Below, piece after piece: positions 1-8,026 of a stretch of 64,000 bases of DNA. The DNA lies in contig NZ_AP018165.1 of the NCBI RefSeq assembly GCF_002356335.1, positions 682,001 to 746,000 on the forward strand. Direction: 5' to 3'. The position numbers and the translations under genes were made by a program. Numbering within the stretch: the first letter of the stretch is position 1; every line of letters begins with the position of its first letter. Below the pieces are notes generated by a model. That model had not been told where the DNA came from. It did no database searches and saw only the letters and a program-made list of their open reading frames with translations. The DNA comes from [Mycobacterium] stephanolepidis (lineage in GTDB: Bacteria > Actinomycetota > Actinomycetes > Mycobacteriales > Mycobacteriaceae).

Positions 1-147
1 GCCGATCTGGTTGCTGCCCAAGATGTTTGGATGCTGGCCAGCATCACGCTTGCGGCCCGGGTGCGTACGCTCGATGGTGCCGACCGTCCTGCGGGGCCGC
101 TGGCGGAGCGGCTGCCCGAGCTGGTCGACAAGGCCATCACGCTCTAG
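1..147 (+). CDS. Aminotransferase class IV, 3' end (4-amino-4-deoxychorismate lyase-like)
   Basis: Only the last 48 codons are present, read in the first frame of the window and ending at a TAG at 145-147. The visible tail (starting ADLVAAQDVWMLAS, ending DKAITL) looks like the C-terminal helix region of fold-type IV PLP enzymes. The assignment rests mainly on context: the next gene is a nitrobindin on the opposite strand, followed further on by sseC, cysA, thiX, lmeA, glnR and mshD. This is the order Rv0812, Rv0813c, Rv0814c and so on in M. tuberculosis, where Rv0812 is the class IV aminotransferase/aminodeoxychorismate lyase. The active-site lysine lies outside the window, so function is inferred. 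Confidence 0.6.
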   Translation, partial: ADLVAAQDVWMLASITLAARVRTLDGADRPAGPLAERLPELVDKAITL

Positions 148-317
148 TTCTGCTCGCTGGAGAATAAATCGGTTGTCGCGCACTCTCTTGCGTCGTACCG
201 TCGTCGGTACACAAGGAAGGAGGTGGTCCGACACATTGATTGCTTATTGGACATGTGAGGTGGCTGCTCGCTAGCTGCAGCCATGTGCTGCGGTGGGCAA
301 ATCCACGGCAGCCACCC

Positions 318-366
318 GGCCCCCGAACCCTCGATTAGTCCGATCGAGCCGAACGGTTCGGGGGCC
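318..366. terminator. Inverted repeat between convergent genes, probable bidirectional terminator
   Basis: GGCCCCCGAACC at 318-329 is the exact reverse complement of GGTTCGGGGGCC at 355-366 (12 bp, 25-nt loop). It lies in the 289-nt gap between the end of the aminotransferase gene and the end of the nitrobindin gene, which converge. There is no U tract, as is common in mycobacteria. I see nothing else in this gap. Confidence 0.5.
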
Positions 367-436
367 GCCCCCCTTTCCGGAGACGGCTGGAAAGACGTAC
401 CGAAGTACCCGGCTAGGAGAGACAGGCGGGCAAGCT

Positions 437-1054
437 CTAGCCCACGAATCGCGACAACCGCGCCGACAGATGCGGTGCCAGGCCGCCGTCGGCGCCCACC
501 CGCTCCTCGACATAGGCCAGGTCCCCGCCGTCGACGATGCCGTACAGACGCTTGGCCCCGCCGATGAGTGCTCCGGACTTACTCCGGGCCAGGGCATCGG
601 TGACCAACTCCCAGGACGAGGCGTTGCGCGGATAGCCATAGAACAGCTCGACGAAACCCGCGGCATGTGCCAGCACCATTTCGATGGCCTGCTTTTCGTC
701 GGGATCATCGGGATCGGGCGCGAACCGCCAGAATCCGCTCTCGCGCAGGGTCAGCCGCTCGAAATGTCCGTCGGCATCCAGACGCCATGAGCGCGAATCC
801 CACGTGAGATAGTCGCTGCCGTCGTGCGCGACGATGATCTGCTGTCCAAAGCGGTAGTCGCCGTCGTCATCCCTGCCTTCGCCCTCGCCGCGCCACACCC
901 CGACCAGAGGCAGCAGCGCAAGCATCGCCTGGTTGAGGTCCGGGCCCTCGCGCAGGTTCGCGGTATCGGCAGGGGCGGGAAGGTCTTGAAAGGTGGGGAC
1001 GTTCCGGCCCACCGATGGCCGCGGCTCGGCGGCGGTCGGATCTGGTTCCGTCAC
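437..1054 (-). CDS. Nitrobindin-like heme-binding beta-barrel protein (Rv0813c family)
   Basis: A 205-residue protein with the nitrobindin signature GVWRGEGEG near the start of the barrel and the C-terminal [10 protein letters not shown] segment, whose histidine is the proximal heme ligand in characterised nitrobindins. The family binds ferric heme and isomerises peroxynitrite to nitrate; it is cytosolic. The GTG at 1054 is preferred as start because it overlaps the TGA of an upstream 32-residue membrane peptide (GTGA), and because the further upstream reading frame is Arg/Val-rich and unlike the family. Position next to the pabC-like and sseC-cysA genes matches Rv0813c of M. tuberculosis. 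Heme binding is known for the family, not shown here. Confidence 0.85.
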   Translation of the reverse strand: MTEPDPTAAEPRPSVGRNVPTFQDLPAPADTANLREGPDLNQAMLALLPLVGVWRGEGEGRDDDGDYRFGQQIIVAHDGSDYLTWDSRSWRLDADGHFERLTLRESGFWRFAPDPDDPDEKQAIEMVLAHAAGFVELFYGYPRNASSWELVTDALARSKSGALIGGAKRLYGIVDGGDLAYVEERVGADGGLAPHLSARLSRFVG

Positions 1055-1149
1055 GACTCGTCGGTGATCAGCCGGTACAGCGCGTACAGCGCGAACCAGG
1101 TGATGACGAGCACCGCGGCCACCAACATGATCTCGAAGAAGAGCACCAC
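1051..1149 (-). CDS. 32-residue single-pass membrane microprotein
   Basis: A very short frame starts at tandem GTG codons (1149 or 1146) and ends in TGA at 1051-1053. The peptide begins [14 protein letters not shown], continues hydrophobic and Trp/Tyr-bearing to LYALYRL, and ends ITDES: one transmembrane helix with a short acidic tail. Its stop overlaps the GTG start of the nitrobindin gene, a classic translational-coupling arrangement, and this is the main reason to believe it is translated. It is below the length normally annotated. Function is unknown; it could be a small membrane protein in its own right or a leader that sets nitrobindin translation. Confidence 0.5.
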   Translation of the reverse strand: MVLFFEIMLVAAVLVITWFALYALYRLITDES

Positions 1150-1230
1150 GGAATGGGAGCTTACCTGGGACAACGGTGTGACCCACAACTCGCCGGGTAA
1201 CGTCGGATCCAGCTACCACGATGGAAGGGC

Positions 1231-1776
1231 GTGAGGATCTTGCGGAGACGATTTTTATCTGCGTTTTTCATGCCCTTTGCGGCGTCTGTGGGGCTTGTGG
1301 CGGCGCCCATAGCGAACGCGCAACCACCCAAGTTTCCGGATGTCGACTCCTATCCCGCGGTCGACCTCGGCGACTACCGGGTGATCGGCGCGCACCCGAG
1401 CATGTCGGGCTGGGTGTTCAGCACTCCCGGCGGCCTCACCTGCCAGATCAACATGATCGCGGATCTGGGGGTGTCGTGTACCGGGCGGATCGTGGGGGCC
1501 GGTGAGGGCATGAACTCGGTGGCGGTGTCCTTGGCCAAGCCGGGTCTCATCGCACAGTACGACCAGACGCCCGACGATCGCGCCTACCCGCTGTTGCCCA
1601 CCGGGTCCAAGATCTCGCCGGGTAACGGCGTTGTCTGTGCGGTCCTCACCGAAGATGCGTTGGCGTGCCGGGCCAAGAAACCCGATTCCTGGGCCAAGGA
1701 CACTCCGGATCCGCCGGACCGGCATTACGGCGAGCACGGATTCGTCGCGCAGCCCTCCGGCAGCTGGTCCTACTAG
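1231..1776 (+). CDS. Secreted hypothetical protein
   Basis: A 181-residue protein starting at GTG 1231, with a Sec signal peptide: a basic n-region (RILRRRF), a hydrophobic core and a cleavage site after IANAQ. The mature part carries four cysteines (LTCQINM, VSCTGR, VVCAVL, LACRAK), suggesting two disulfides in the cell envelope. Mycobacteria have many such small exported proteins of unknown role. It is divergent from the nitrobindin pair and precedes another small secreted protein in the same orientation, but 100 nt separate them, so co-transcription is uncertain. Confidence 0.7.
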   Translation: MRILRRRFLSAFFMPFAASVGLVAAPIANAQPPKFPDVDSYPAVDLGDYRVIGAHPSMSGWVFSTPGGLTCQINMIADLGVSCTGRIVGAGEGMNSVAVSLAKPGLIAQYDQTPDDRAYPLLPTGSKISPGNGVVCAVLTEDALACRAKKPDSWAKDTPDPPDRHYGEHGFVAQPSGSWSY

Positions 1777-1875
1777 CGCACGCTGCCGATCTTTGGGGGT
1801 AATCCCCCATGAATATTGGGTGTCCGTCTGGATGCCGGCCGCCGATGCACACAGGACGATTGCCGGGTGGGCGTC

Positions 1876-2277
1876 GTGAATAGGAAATCAACTGTGTGGC
1901 AATCAAAAACAATTCTCCGGGGCATCGGTATGGGTGTGGTCAGTCTCGCGCTCGTGGTGGCGACGCCAGGTCTCGCGTATGCGGCGCCCGACAAGCCCAC
2001 CCCGGTGCCGTCGCCGAACCACGATGGCGAATGGCTCGACGGAGGCATGGCCCCTTCCGAAGCGCAGCAACCGCGCGACAGTGCCGGTGGTTGGGTCGAC
2101 CATCCCGACGGCACCGGGCCACAGTGCATGGACAGGGGCGTCATCTGCCGTACGGGAATCTGGTACCCCGACCAGGTTCAGAGTCAACGCGGTCAGCCCG
2201 AATGGGCGCAGCTGCCGGACGCCACCGGTCCCGAATGCGAGAACCCGGGTGTTGTCTGTGGAAACACCGCGTCGTAG
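1876..2277 (+). CDS. Small secreted hypothetical protein
   Basis: A 133-residue exported protein if started at GTG 1876, which places the positively charged n-region directly before a hydrophobic core (MGVVSLALVVATP) and an AYA-AP cleavage site. The mature protein is Pro/Gly/Asp-rich and carries two similar Cys-containing segments, DGTGPQCMDRGVICR and DATGPECENPGVVCG, so it contains an internal repeat of a 'D-x-TGP-x-C' unit with paired cysteines. No known domain is recognised. It converges on the response regulator gene at 2323. Confidence 0.65.
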   Translation: MNRKSTVWQSKTILRGIGMGVVSLALVVATPGLAYAAPDKPTPVPSPNHDGEWLDGGMAPSEAQQPRDSAGGWVDHPDGTGPQCMDRGVICRTGIWYPDQVQSQRGQPEWAQLPDATGPECENPGVVCGNTAS

Positions 2278-2322
2278 ATCGGGCGGAAAGCCTTCTGGGA
2301 CAGTCCATTTACTGGGCCGGCG

Positions 2323-2976
2323 TCAGCTTCCTGCCAGGAAGGTGATTACCGCCAGCACCCTGCGGTGATACTCGTCGGTTTCGGTGAGATTCAACTTCGT
2401 CATCACATTGTGGACGTGCTTTTCGACGGTGCTCTCGGTAATCCAGAGTCTGCGGGCGATACCGGCATTGGAATAGCCCTCGGCCATCACCCCCAATACC
2501 TCCCGTTCCCGTTGACTCAGCGCATCGATCGGGTGATCCTGGCGGCGCGTCACCACCAGCTCTCTGACCAGTGCCGGGTCCAGTACCGCGGCCCCGCCGG
2601 CAATCCGGTTCAGTGCGTCAACGAACTCCGCGACATCGCCGATGCGGCTCTTGAGGAGGTAGCCGCGTCCGCCGCCGGTGGCCACGAGCTCGATCGCGTA
2701 CTCCGCTTCCACATGTGCGGAAAGGACCAGTACCCCGATTCCAGGGAACTCCCTGTGTATCGCCCGGGCCGCGTCGAGTCCCTCCGTGGTGTGCGTCGGC
2801 GGCATCCGGATATCCGTGACGACGAGGTTGGGCCGTTGAGCCCTGACCAAAGCCATCAGGTCGACGGCGTCGCGCGCCTGGCCGACAACCTCGAAATTCG
2901 AACGGTCGAGAAGGCTGGCGATCCCTTCACGAAGGAGCACATCATCATCGGCGATTACCACCCGCAAGGCGACCAC
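2323..2976 (-). CDS. NarL/LuxR-family response regulator
   Basis: Two-domain regulator of about 217 residues. The receiver has the acidic pocket IADDD, the phospho-acceptor Asp near residue 55 in TDIRMPP, and the conserved Lys in YLLKSR. The C-terminal LuxR-type helix-turn-helix is clear (LSQREREVLGVMAEGYSNAGIA, then STVEKHVHNVMTKLNL). It is divergent from the histidine kinase starting at about 3063, so the two almost certainly form a two-component system. GTG 2976 is the chosen start; a TTG at 2997 is possible. Its targets are unknown, but the porin cluster just beyond the kinase gene is a reasonable candidate. Confidence 0.88.
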   Translation of the reverse strand: MVALRVVIADDDVLLREGIASLLDRSNFEVVGQARDAVDLMALVRAQRPNLVVTDIRMPPTHTTEGLDAARAIHREFPGIGVLVLSAHVEAEYAIELVATGGGRGYLLKSRIGDVAEFVDALNRIAGGAAVLDPALVRELVVTRRQDHPIDALSQREREVLGVMAEGYSNAGIARRLWITESTVEKHVHNVMTKLNLTETDEYHRRVLAVITFLAGS

Positions 2977-3062
2977 AGCGACAGGGTAGCCGCGCAACCT
3001 GCGTGGCTATATTCGAAGGGGCGGGACGTATCTGGGTCCCGGAGGTAAGGAAGTTTCCCGAC

Positions 3063-4565
3063 GTGACCCCGATCATCTCGACGCTGCCGCTGGGGCGGTC
3101 CATGGTGGCCGGCGACGCGGTCGGCGATGACCGCCGTGCGTCATCCCCCAGATTGCGAGGGTGGCTGACCCTGCCTTTCCGGCCGGGTGCGCCCCCGTCG
3201 GCAACCCTGGGAATCCTGGTGGCCGCAGGCTTTCTCGTCTCCGAAACCGTGGCCGCGCTGCTGCTGCGGCAAATCGCGCCCACCGAGCGCATGGGCACCA
3301 TCTACCTTTTGGGCATCTTGGTCGTATCGGCCATCTGGGGTCTGCGGCTCGCGGTGCTCACTTCCATTGCCAGTGCCATCACGTTCGACTACGTACGGGA
3401 TTGGCCGAACGGCCACGTGCTGTCGGTCGAGCTGCAAAACGGCGTGGTTCACGTGATTTTCCTGGTTGCCGCGCTGGTCGCCAATGGGCTGGCAAGTCTG
3501 GCCCGTGCTCGCACCAACGAGGTCGAGGCGCGCCGTCGGGAGGCGGCCGCTATCGCCGAACAACAGGCCGGGTTGCGCCGGATAGCGACGCTGGTCGCGC
3601 GTGAGGTAGCGCCGGCGGAGGTGTTCGCGGCGTTGGTCGACGAGATGGTCCATTGTCTGCACGCCGATACCGCGGTGCTGTTGCGCTACGAGGCGGGCAA
3701 CAACGTCACCGTTGTCGCGGCCTCCGGCGGCGGGGGAGTGGGCCACGTCCCGGGAACCCAGCTGGCTCTGGACGACGATGTGCCTCCCGAAGAGGCACTG
3801 GGATTCGGTGCCGGCTTGTGTACCCCGATCCGTGTCGGCGGGAGCACCTGGGGGGCCGCGGTTTTACGGGGGGACGGCCTTGAGGTTGCGCCCGTCAACG
3901 ATTTTGCCGATCTCGCGGCTACCGCCATCGCGAATGCTCATACCCGAGAAGAACTCACGGCCTCTCGCGCGCGGATCGTGACAGCAGCCGATGAGGCACG
4001 CCGTCGTCTGGAGCGCGACTTGCACGATGGTGTCCAGCAGCGCCTGGCCTCGCTGCGCCTGCGGCTCGGCATGGTGGCGGCGGAGCTGCCGGTTGGTGTT
4101 CCGGACCTGGCCAACCAGCTCGCCGAATTGAATGCCGGGTTGGTCGGCGTCGCCGAAGATCTCCAGGAATTCTCGCGCGGCGTTCACCCGGCGATCCTGT
4201 CCAGCGGCTTGCGGCCCGCATTGTGCACGCTGGCGCGGCGCTCGGCTGTTCCGGTCACCATCGAGGTGAATGTCGACGGCGCCGTTGGTGAGTCGGTCGA
4301 GATGGCCGCGTACTACGTGCTGGCGGAGGCACTTGCCAACGCCGCCAAACACTCCGCGGCCAGTGGGGTGCAGGTTTCGGTGCGATGCGAGGGGGCCAAT
4401 CTCTGTATGGCCATTCGCGATGACGGGGTGGGTGGAGCCAATCCTCGTAAAGGTTCGGGACTCGTTGGTCTGACCGACAGGGTCGAAGCGCTCGGTGGGC
4501 AATTGAGCGTGTCCAGCCCCGTCGGACGCGGCACGGCCCTGGACATTTCGATTCCGATCCGCTGA
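3063..4565 (+). CDS. Membrane sensor histidine kinase with GAF domain
   Basis: About 500 residues from GTG 3063, which follows an AAGGAAG ribosome-binding site; a GTG at 3003 would add 20 residues. The order is: a multi-pass N-terminal membrane region resembling DUF4118 (from SATLGILVAAGFLV to VALVANGLAS), a short coiled linker, a GAF-type domain, then the HisKA_3 dimerisation helix with the phospho-accepting His near residue 321 (ERDLHDGVQQRLASLRLRL). A HATPase domain follows, with N box (EALANAAKHS) and G boxes (IRDDGVGGANP, GSGLVGLTDRVEALGG). It pairs with the divergent NarL-type regulator. The GAF domain may sense a ligand or redox state; none can be read from sequence. Confidence 0.88.
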   Translation: MTPIISTLPLGRSMVAGDAVGDDRRASSPRLRGWLTLPFRPGAPPSATLGILVAAGFLVSETVAALLLRQIAPTERMGTIYLLGILVVSAIWGLRLAVLTSIASAITFDYVRDWPNGHVLSVELQNGVVHVIFLVAALVANGLASLARARTNEVEARRREAAAIAEQQAGLRRIATLVAREVAPAEVFAALVDEMVHCLHADTAVLLRYEAGNNVTVVAASGGGGVGHVPGTQLALDDDVPPEEALGFGAGLCTPIRVGGSTWGAAVLRGDGLEVAPVNDFADLAATAIANAHTREELTASRARIVTAADEARRRLERDLHDGVQQRLASLRLRLGMVAAELPVGVPDLANQLAELNAGLVGVAEDLQEFSRGVHPAILSSGLRPALCTLARRSAVPVTIEVNVDGAVGESVEMAAYYVLAEALANAAKHSAASGVQVSVRCEGANLCMAIRDDGVGGANPRKGSGLVGLTDRVEALGGQLSVSSPVGRGTALDISIPIR

Positions 4566-4889
4566 TTGGGTTGCCGCCGCTCATGTGAATGGGGGGAAAT
4601 CCCACCTGCCCAATAGCGGCAAACCACACCAAATTCCGCGTTTAGTCTCCGTTAACCGAGATTCGAGGCGGCGTTAACTGCTCTCTAGCTAGATGAGACC
4701 CGTTCAGTGGGAAAGCGTCTATCAGGCAATTAGCGCAGTTTTTAGTAAGGGTATGTTTTGCGAATCTTGCCTGATGAAACGGCGGATTGTTTCCGAAGCA
4801 TGAACTCGAATTGCGACTGAATTATGTCTGTCTAAATGGGCGCTTCGCATTGACGTATTGCAGATGTCAAAACCATTGGAAAGGGCCAC
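4566..4889 (+). other. 324-nt intergenic leader upstream of the porin gene
   Basis: No open frame of note. The right half (about 4670-4870) is visibly more AT-rich than its surroundings, with runs such as AGTTTTTAGTAAGG, and probably holds the promoter and a long 5' leader for the porin operon. A weak complementarity of TTGCCGC near 4568 with GCGGCAA near 4616 could form a terminator for the kinase gene. Confidence 0.4.
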
Positions 4890-5546
4890 ATGGCGGGAAT
4901 GCTGGATCGATTTACACGCGCTGCATGTGTGGTGGCAGTGCTCTGCTCCGTAGCGGCAGTGGAAGCGCCCGCAGCGTCAGCAGAACCGGTGACCATGCTG
5001 CCGGAGGACCTGGATCAGGTGACACCGGACGGCTGGCGTATTCATCTGAACAGTTACAACGAGGTCGTCAACTCGATCCCGAACCTCGCCAATGCCACGA
5101 ACTCGCGTGAGGCCTTTGTCAACCTCTACTCCTCGGCGACCGTCAGCGGCGGGCAGGGCTCGATCCTCGACAGCCTCTTCATCATGGGATACCAGTTGGG
5201 CTGTCAATCCGACGTGTCCAGCGGTCTGCAGTTGGGTGGTGCCGTTTCCGGAGGTGTGAGCGGAACGGGCTCGCTGGGGTCGAGTAACTCCATCGGTGGC
5301 TCGGCGGGAGCAGGTGCCACGGGATACGTACAGACCGATCTCGAGCCCGGCGTCATCGTTGATCTGCCGATGTTGAACATGGCGCTCAATCCGGCGGGCC
5401 GGGCAACATTGGATGTGACGAACCTGCATGTCAAGGTCGACGCGTGTGGTGGGGACGTCACCATCCGGTCCTACGGCTACCTGCGGATCTCGACCACCAG
5501 TGCCCACTCCTCGTATGCCATCTATGGCGAACCCATCAAGATCTAG
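4890..5546 (+). CDS. MspA-family porin
   Basis: A 218-residue secreted protein with a cleavable signal peptide (to about AASAEP). The mature part matches the MspA plan: an early TPDGWRIHLNSYNE segment, PNLANATNSREAFVN, the central GYQLG strand, a Gly/Ser-rich barrel, PGVIVDLPM, and the terminal YGEP motif shared with MspA. The family forms octameric beta-barrel channels in the mycobacterial outer membrane for small hydrophilic solutes. Unlike MspA, it has cysteines (GCQSD and DACGGD) that could form a disulfide; the porin-like protein at 34044 has them in the same places. Two Pro-rich secreted genes follow within 20-40 nt and are probably co-transcribed. Confidence 0.88.
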   Translation: MAGMLDRFTRAACVVAVLCSVAAVEAPAASAEPVTMLPEDLDQVTPDGWRIHLNSYNEVVNSIPNLANATNSREAFVNLYSSATVSGGQGSILDSLFIMGYQLGCQSDVSSGLQLGGAVSGGVSGTGSLGSSNSIGGSAGAGATGYVQTDLEPGVIVDLPMLNMALNPAGRATLDVTNLHVKVDACGGDVTIRSYGYLRISTTSAHSSYAIYGEPIKI

Positions 5547-5564
5547 ACGAGGACGGTCACCCCA

Positions 5565-6143
5565 ATGGCATCACACATGAGTAAGGGCACGGGACTGCTC
5601 GTCGCTCTCCTGGGCGCGGGTCTTTTCCTCGCGCCAAACGCACTCGCAGCCCCCTCGCCACCCGTCCCTCCGGGGCCGCCGCCGGGGTACGACGGGCTCC
5701 CGTACCACAACATGCCGGGCCGGATCGGTCACCAACCCGGCGCCTACACCTACATCCTCGGCTTCTGGATGCGGCCGCGCCGCGTCCTCGACGCGGCCGG
5801 CACCAGCGCCATGAGCAACACCGATTCGGCGTCGGCCGAGTACGGAATGCCCGGCTCCGAACTCGGCGTCGAACCACTGCGTAACTCGACGCTGGGGGTC
5901 GCGCCGGGTGTGCGGCCGGAATCGCCGATGGACTCGATCGGTACGCCTGATCCATCCGCCGGCGTGGTGCCTGGTGCCAGCGCGCCAGGCGGTGCCCCAG
6001 GTGGCCTGGAAGATCCCGTCCCGGGCGCCCATCAACCATCACCCGCTGCCGACAGCGAGTCCGTTCAGCCGAAGGACAACGGAACCATCGCGCCCGGCTC
6101 ACTCAACAGTGGACCGGACCTCGGCCCCGCAACATCGCACTGA
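5565..6143 (+). CDS. Secreted Pro/Gly-rich hypothetical protein (paralogue of the next gene)
   Basis: A 192-residue exported protein 18 nt after the porin gene. The signal peptide runs to LAAPSPPVP. The mature N-terminal half has Pro/Gly/Tyr segments, then a stretch aligning with the following gene: RRVLDAAGTSAMSNTDS and YGMPGSELGVEPL here against PRVRDAGGTRAMTNADP and VGMPGDRLGVQL there. The C-terminal half is low-complexity Pro/Ala/Gly. The start may be ATG 5565 or 5577. Position suggests a role in the cell envelope together with the porin, but no domain is known. Confidence 0.7.
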   Translation: MASHMSKGTGLLVALLGAGLFLAPNALAAPSPPVPPGPPPGYDGLPYHNMPGRIGHQPGAYTYILGFWMRPRRVLDAAGTSAMSNTDSASAEYGMPGSELGVEPLRNSTLGVAPGVRPESPMDSIGTPDPSAGVVPGASAPGGAPGGLEDPVPGAHQPSPAADSESVQPKDNGTIAPGSLNSGPDLGPATSH

Positions 6144-6183
6144 ATTGTCCTGCACCGCAATCCAACACGAGGTATCTGAGAGT

Positions 6184-6753
6184 ATGAGAGCACGCATTCG
6201 CCAGGCCGGGGTAATCGCGGCGTTCGTGGGCGCCGGCGTACTCGGCGCGCCCATCGCGGCGGCCGACCCGTCTGTTCCGGGAGACCCCACCGGGCAGATT
6301 TACACACCGCCCGGATACATCGGCTATTACCCCGGTGTCTATGGGTTGCAGTCCATTTGGTCGTTGACTCCGCCACCCCGGGTCCGCGACGCCGGCGGCA
6401 CCAGGGCCATGACCAACGCCGACCCCATGTCATCCCACGTCGGTATGCCGGGCGATCGGCTGGGCGTGCAGCTGAAGCATGTGACGGTCAAGCCACATGA
6501 AGCCGGTCCGCTCGGTCAGGTGTTCGGCGCCCGTCCGTCGGCGCCCATGCAGCGGACCGACGCACCGGAGGCCGCCGGAGGTACCGCGCCGGGGGTGACA
6601 GCTGCCACTGGCCGGCAGAACGTCCCTACCGGGCAGCCTCTCGGACTGGAGAATCCGGCTCCCACGGGGAGCGCACCGGATACGCCAATGCCAGGCCTAG
6701 AGGCGCGGCAACCGGCTCGGAGCGCGGCCGCCGCACCGGATACCGCGAACTGA
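6184..6753 (+). CDS. Secreted Pro/Gly-rich hypothetical protein (paralogue of the preceding gene)
   Basis: A 189-residue protein started at ATG 6184, which gives a clean signal peptide (basic MRARIRQ, hydrophobic core, AAADPS cleavage). It shares with the gene at 5565 the block PPRVRDAGGTRAMTNAD followed by GMPGDRLGVQ and a disordered Pro/Ala/Gly tail, so the two arose by tandem duplication. A strong hairpin (6784-6831) directly downstream ends the porin operon. Function unknown. Confidence 0.7.
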   Translation: MRARIRQAGVIAAFVGAGVLGAPIAAADPSVPGDPTGQIYTPPGYIGYYPGVYGLQSIWSLTPPPRVRDAGGTRAMTNADPMSSHVGMPGDRLGVQLKHVTVKPHEAGPLGQVFGARPSAPMQRTDAPEAAGGTAPGVTAATGRQNVPTGQPLGLENPAPTGSAPDTPMPGLEARQPARSAAAAPDTAN

Positions 6754-6783
6754 ATCCGGCGGGCGGTCTGCTACTGACACGAA

Positions 6784-6831
6784 AAGGCACCCAGGTACGT
6801 GATCCGGGCTGAATACGTACCTGGGTGCCTT
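6784..6831. terminator. Perfect 17-bp hairpin, bidirectional terminator
   Basis: AAGGCACCCAGGTACGT at 6784-6800 is exactly complementary to 6815-6831 with a 14-nt loop. It lies between the convergent secreted-protein gene and sseC. The A-rich start and T at the end are symmetric, but there is no long U tract. It is the strongest hairpin noticed in the window. Confidence 0.8.
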
Positions 6832-6854
6832 ATCGAGCTAGAGCGGAAGGCCGC

Positions 6855-7160
6855 TCAGCTTTCAATCTTGATGTCGACCTCGTGGATGCCGGCGCCGGTC
6901 GAGCTCACCGTCGCGGTGCCGTTCCCGGCCGAGGACAACGCCCGCAGCGTCCAGTCGCCCGGTGCGGCGAAGAACCGGAAGTCGCCTGTCGCAGACGCCA
7001 CCACCTCGGCGGTGAACTCATCGGAGGAATCCAGCAGGCGCACAAAAGCACCGCCCACCGTCTGGCCGTTGCCATCGACCACGCGGCCGGTGATCACGGT
7101 TTCCTTCTCCACGTCGACGCCCGCCGGAATGGCCAGGCCCTGCTTCGGTGCACTGCACAT
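6855..7160 (-). CDS. sseC: SseC-like DUF1416 protein
   Basis: A 101-residue protein starting MCSAPKQGLAIPAGVDVEKE, with the DUF1416 pattern TGRVVDGNGQTVGGAFVRLLD and a carboxypeptidase-regulatory-like beta fold. In M. tuberculosis sseC sits directly after cysA as here (Rv0814c/Rv0815c) and is thought to serve sulfur metabolism, though its reaction is not established. ATG 7160 is only 2 nt after the stop of the rhodanese gene, so the two are co-translated. The ORF could be opened further upstream, but that would run into the rhodanese gene. Confidence 0.85.
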   Translation of the reverse strand: MCSAPKQGLAIPAGVDVEKETVITGRVVDGNGQTVGGAFVRLLDSSDEFTAEVVASATGDFRFFAAPGDWTLRALSSAGNGTATVSSTGAGIHEVDIKIES

Positions 7161-7162
7161 AA

Positions 7163-7996
7163 CTAGCTTCCCAACTCGATCGGGGCTCCCACCAGAGAGC
7201 CGTATTCGGTCCAACTGCCGTCGTAGTTCGTCACGTTCTGGTGTCCCAGGAGTTCCTGCAACACAAACCAGGTGTGCGAGGAACGCTCACCGATACGGCA
7301 GTACGCGATGGTTTCCTTTTCACCGTCCAGCCCCGCGTCGGCGTAGAGCTTGGCCAGCTCTTCATCTGACTTGAAGGTGCCGTCTTCGTTGGCCGCCTTG
7401 CTCCACGGGACGTTGATGGCGCCTGGGACGTGCCCGGGGCGCTGGCTCTGCTCCTGGGGGAGGTGCGCGGGAGCCAGGATCTTGCCGGAGAACTCGTCAG
7501 GCGAGCGCACGTCGACCAGGTTCTTGGCACCGATGGCGGCGATCACCTCGTCGCGGAAGGCGCGAATGGAGTTATCCGGTGCGGCGGCCTGGTAAGACGT
7601 CGCGGGCCGGGAGACGGTATCGGTGGACAGCGCGCGGCCGTCCAGCTCCCACTTCTTGCGGCCGCCGTCGAGGAGCTTGACGTCCTGGTGTCCGTACAGC
7701 TTGAAGTACCAGTAGGCGTATGCGGCGAACCAGTTGTTGTTGCCGCCGTAGAGGACCACGGTGTCGTCATTGCCGATGCCCTTGTCGGACAGCAGCTTCG
7801 AGAACTGCTGCTGGTCGACGAAATCACGCTTGACCGCATCCTGCAGATCGGTCTTCCAGTCCAGCCTGACGGCGCCCTCAATGTGGCCGACGTCGTACGC
7901 GCTGGTGTCCTCGTCCACCTCCACGAACACAGTGTTAGGGGCGGAAAGGTTGTCTTGCGCCCATTGGGCGGAGACCAGTACGTCAGAGCGTGCCAT
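7163..7996 (-). CDS. cysA: Thiosulfate sulfurtransferase, tandem rhodanese (CysA)
   Basis: A 277-residue two-domain rhodanese. The N-terminal domain is structural (EVDEDTSAYDVGHIEGAVRL); the C-terminal domain holds the catalytic cysteine at residue 233 in YCRIGERSS, after the LVDVRSPDEFSG motif. It transfers sulfane sulfur from thiosulfate to cyanide or a thiol acceptor. It is the middle gene of a three-gene unit (DUF4395, cysA, sseC) preceded by a poly-Cys leader peptide, which points to control by cysteine supply. Length and order match Rv0815c. Confidence 0.93.
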   Translation of the reverse strand: MARSDVLVSAQWAQDNLSAPNTVFVEVDEDTSAYDVGHIEGAVRLDWKTDLQDAVKRDFVDQQQFSKLLSDKGIGNDDTVVLYGGNNNWFAAYAYWYFKLYGHQDVKLLDGGRKKWELDGRALSTDTVSRPATSYQAAAPDNSIRAFRDEVIAAIGAKNLVDVRSPDEFSGKILAPAHLPQEQSQRPGHVPGAINVPWSKAANEDGTFKSDEELAKLYADAGLDGEKETIAYCRIGERSSHTWFVLQELLGHQNVTNYDGSWTEYGSLVGAPIELGS

Positions 7997-8026
7997 GCAG
8001 GGGTTCCTTCCGGTGGTTGTGTCGGG

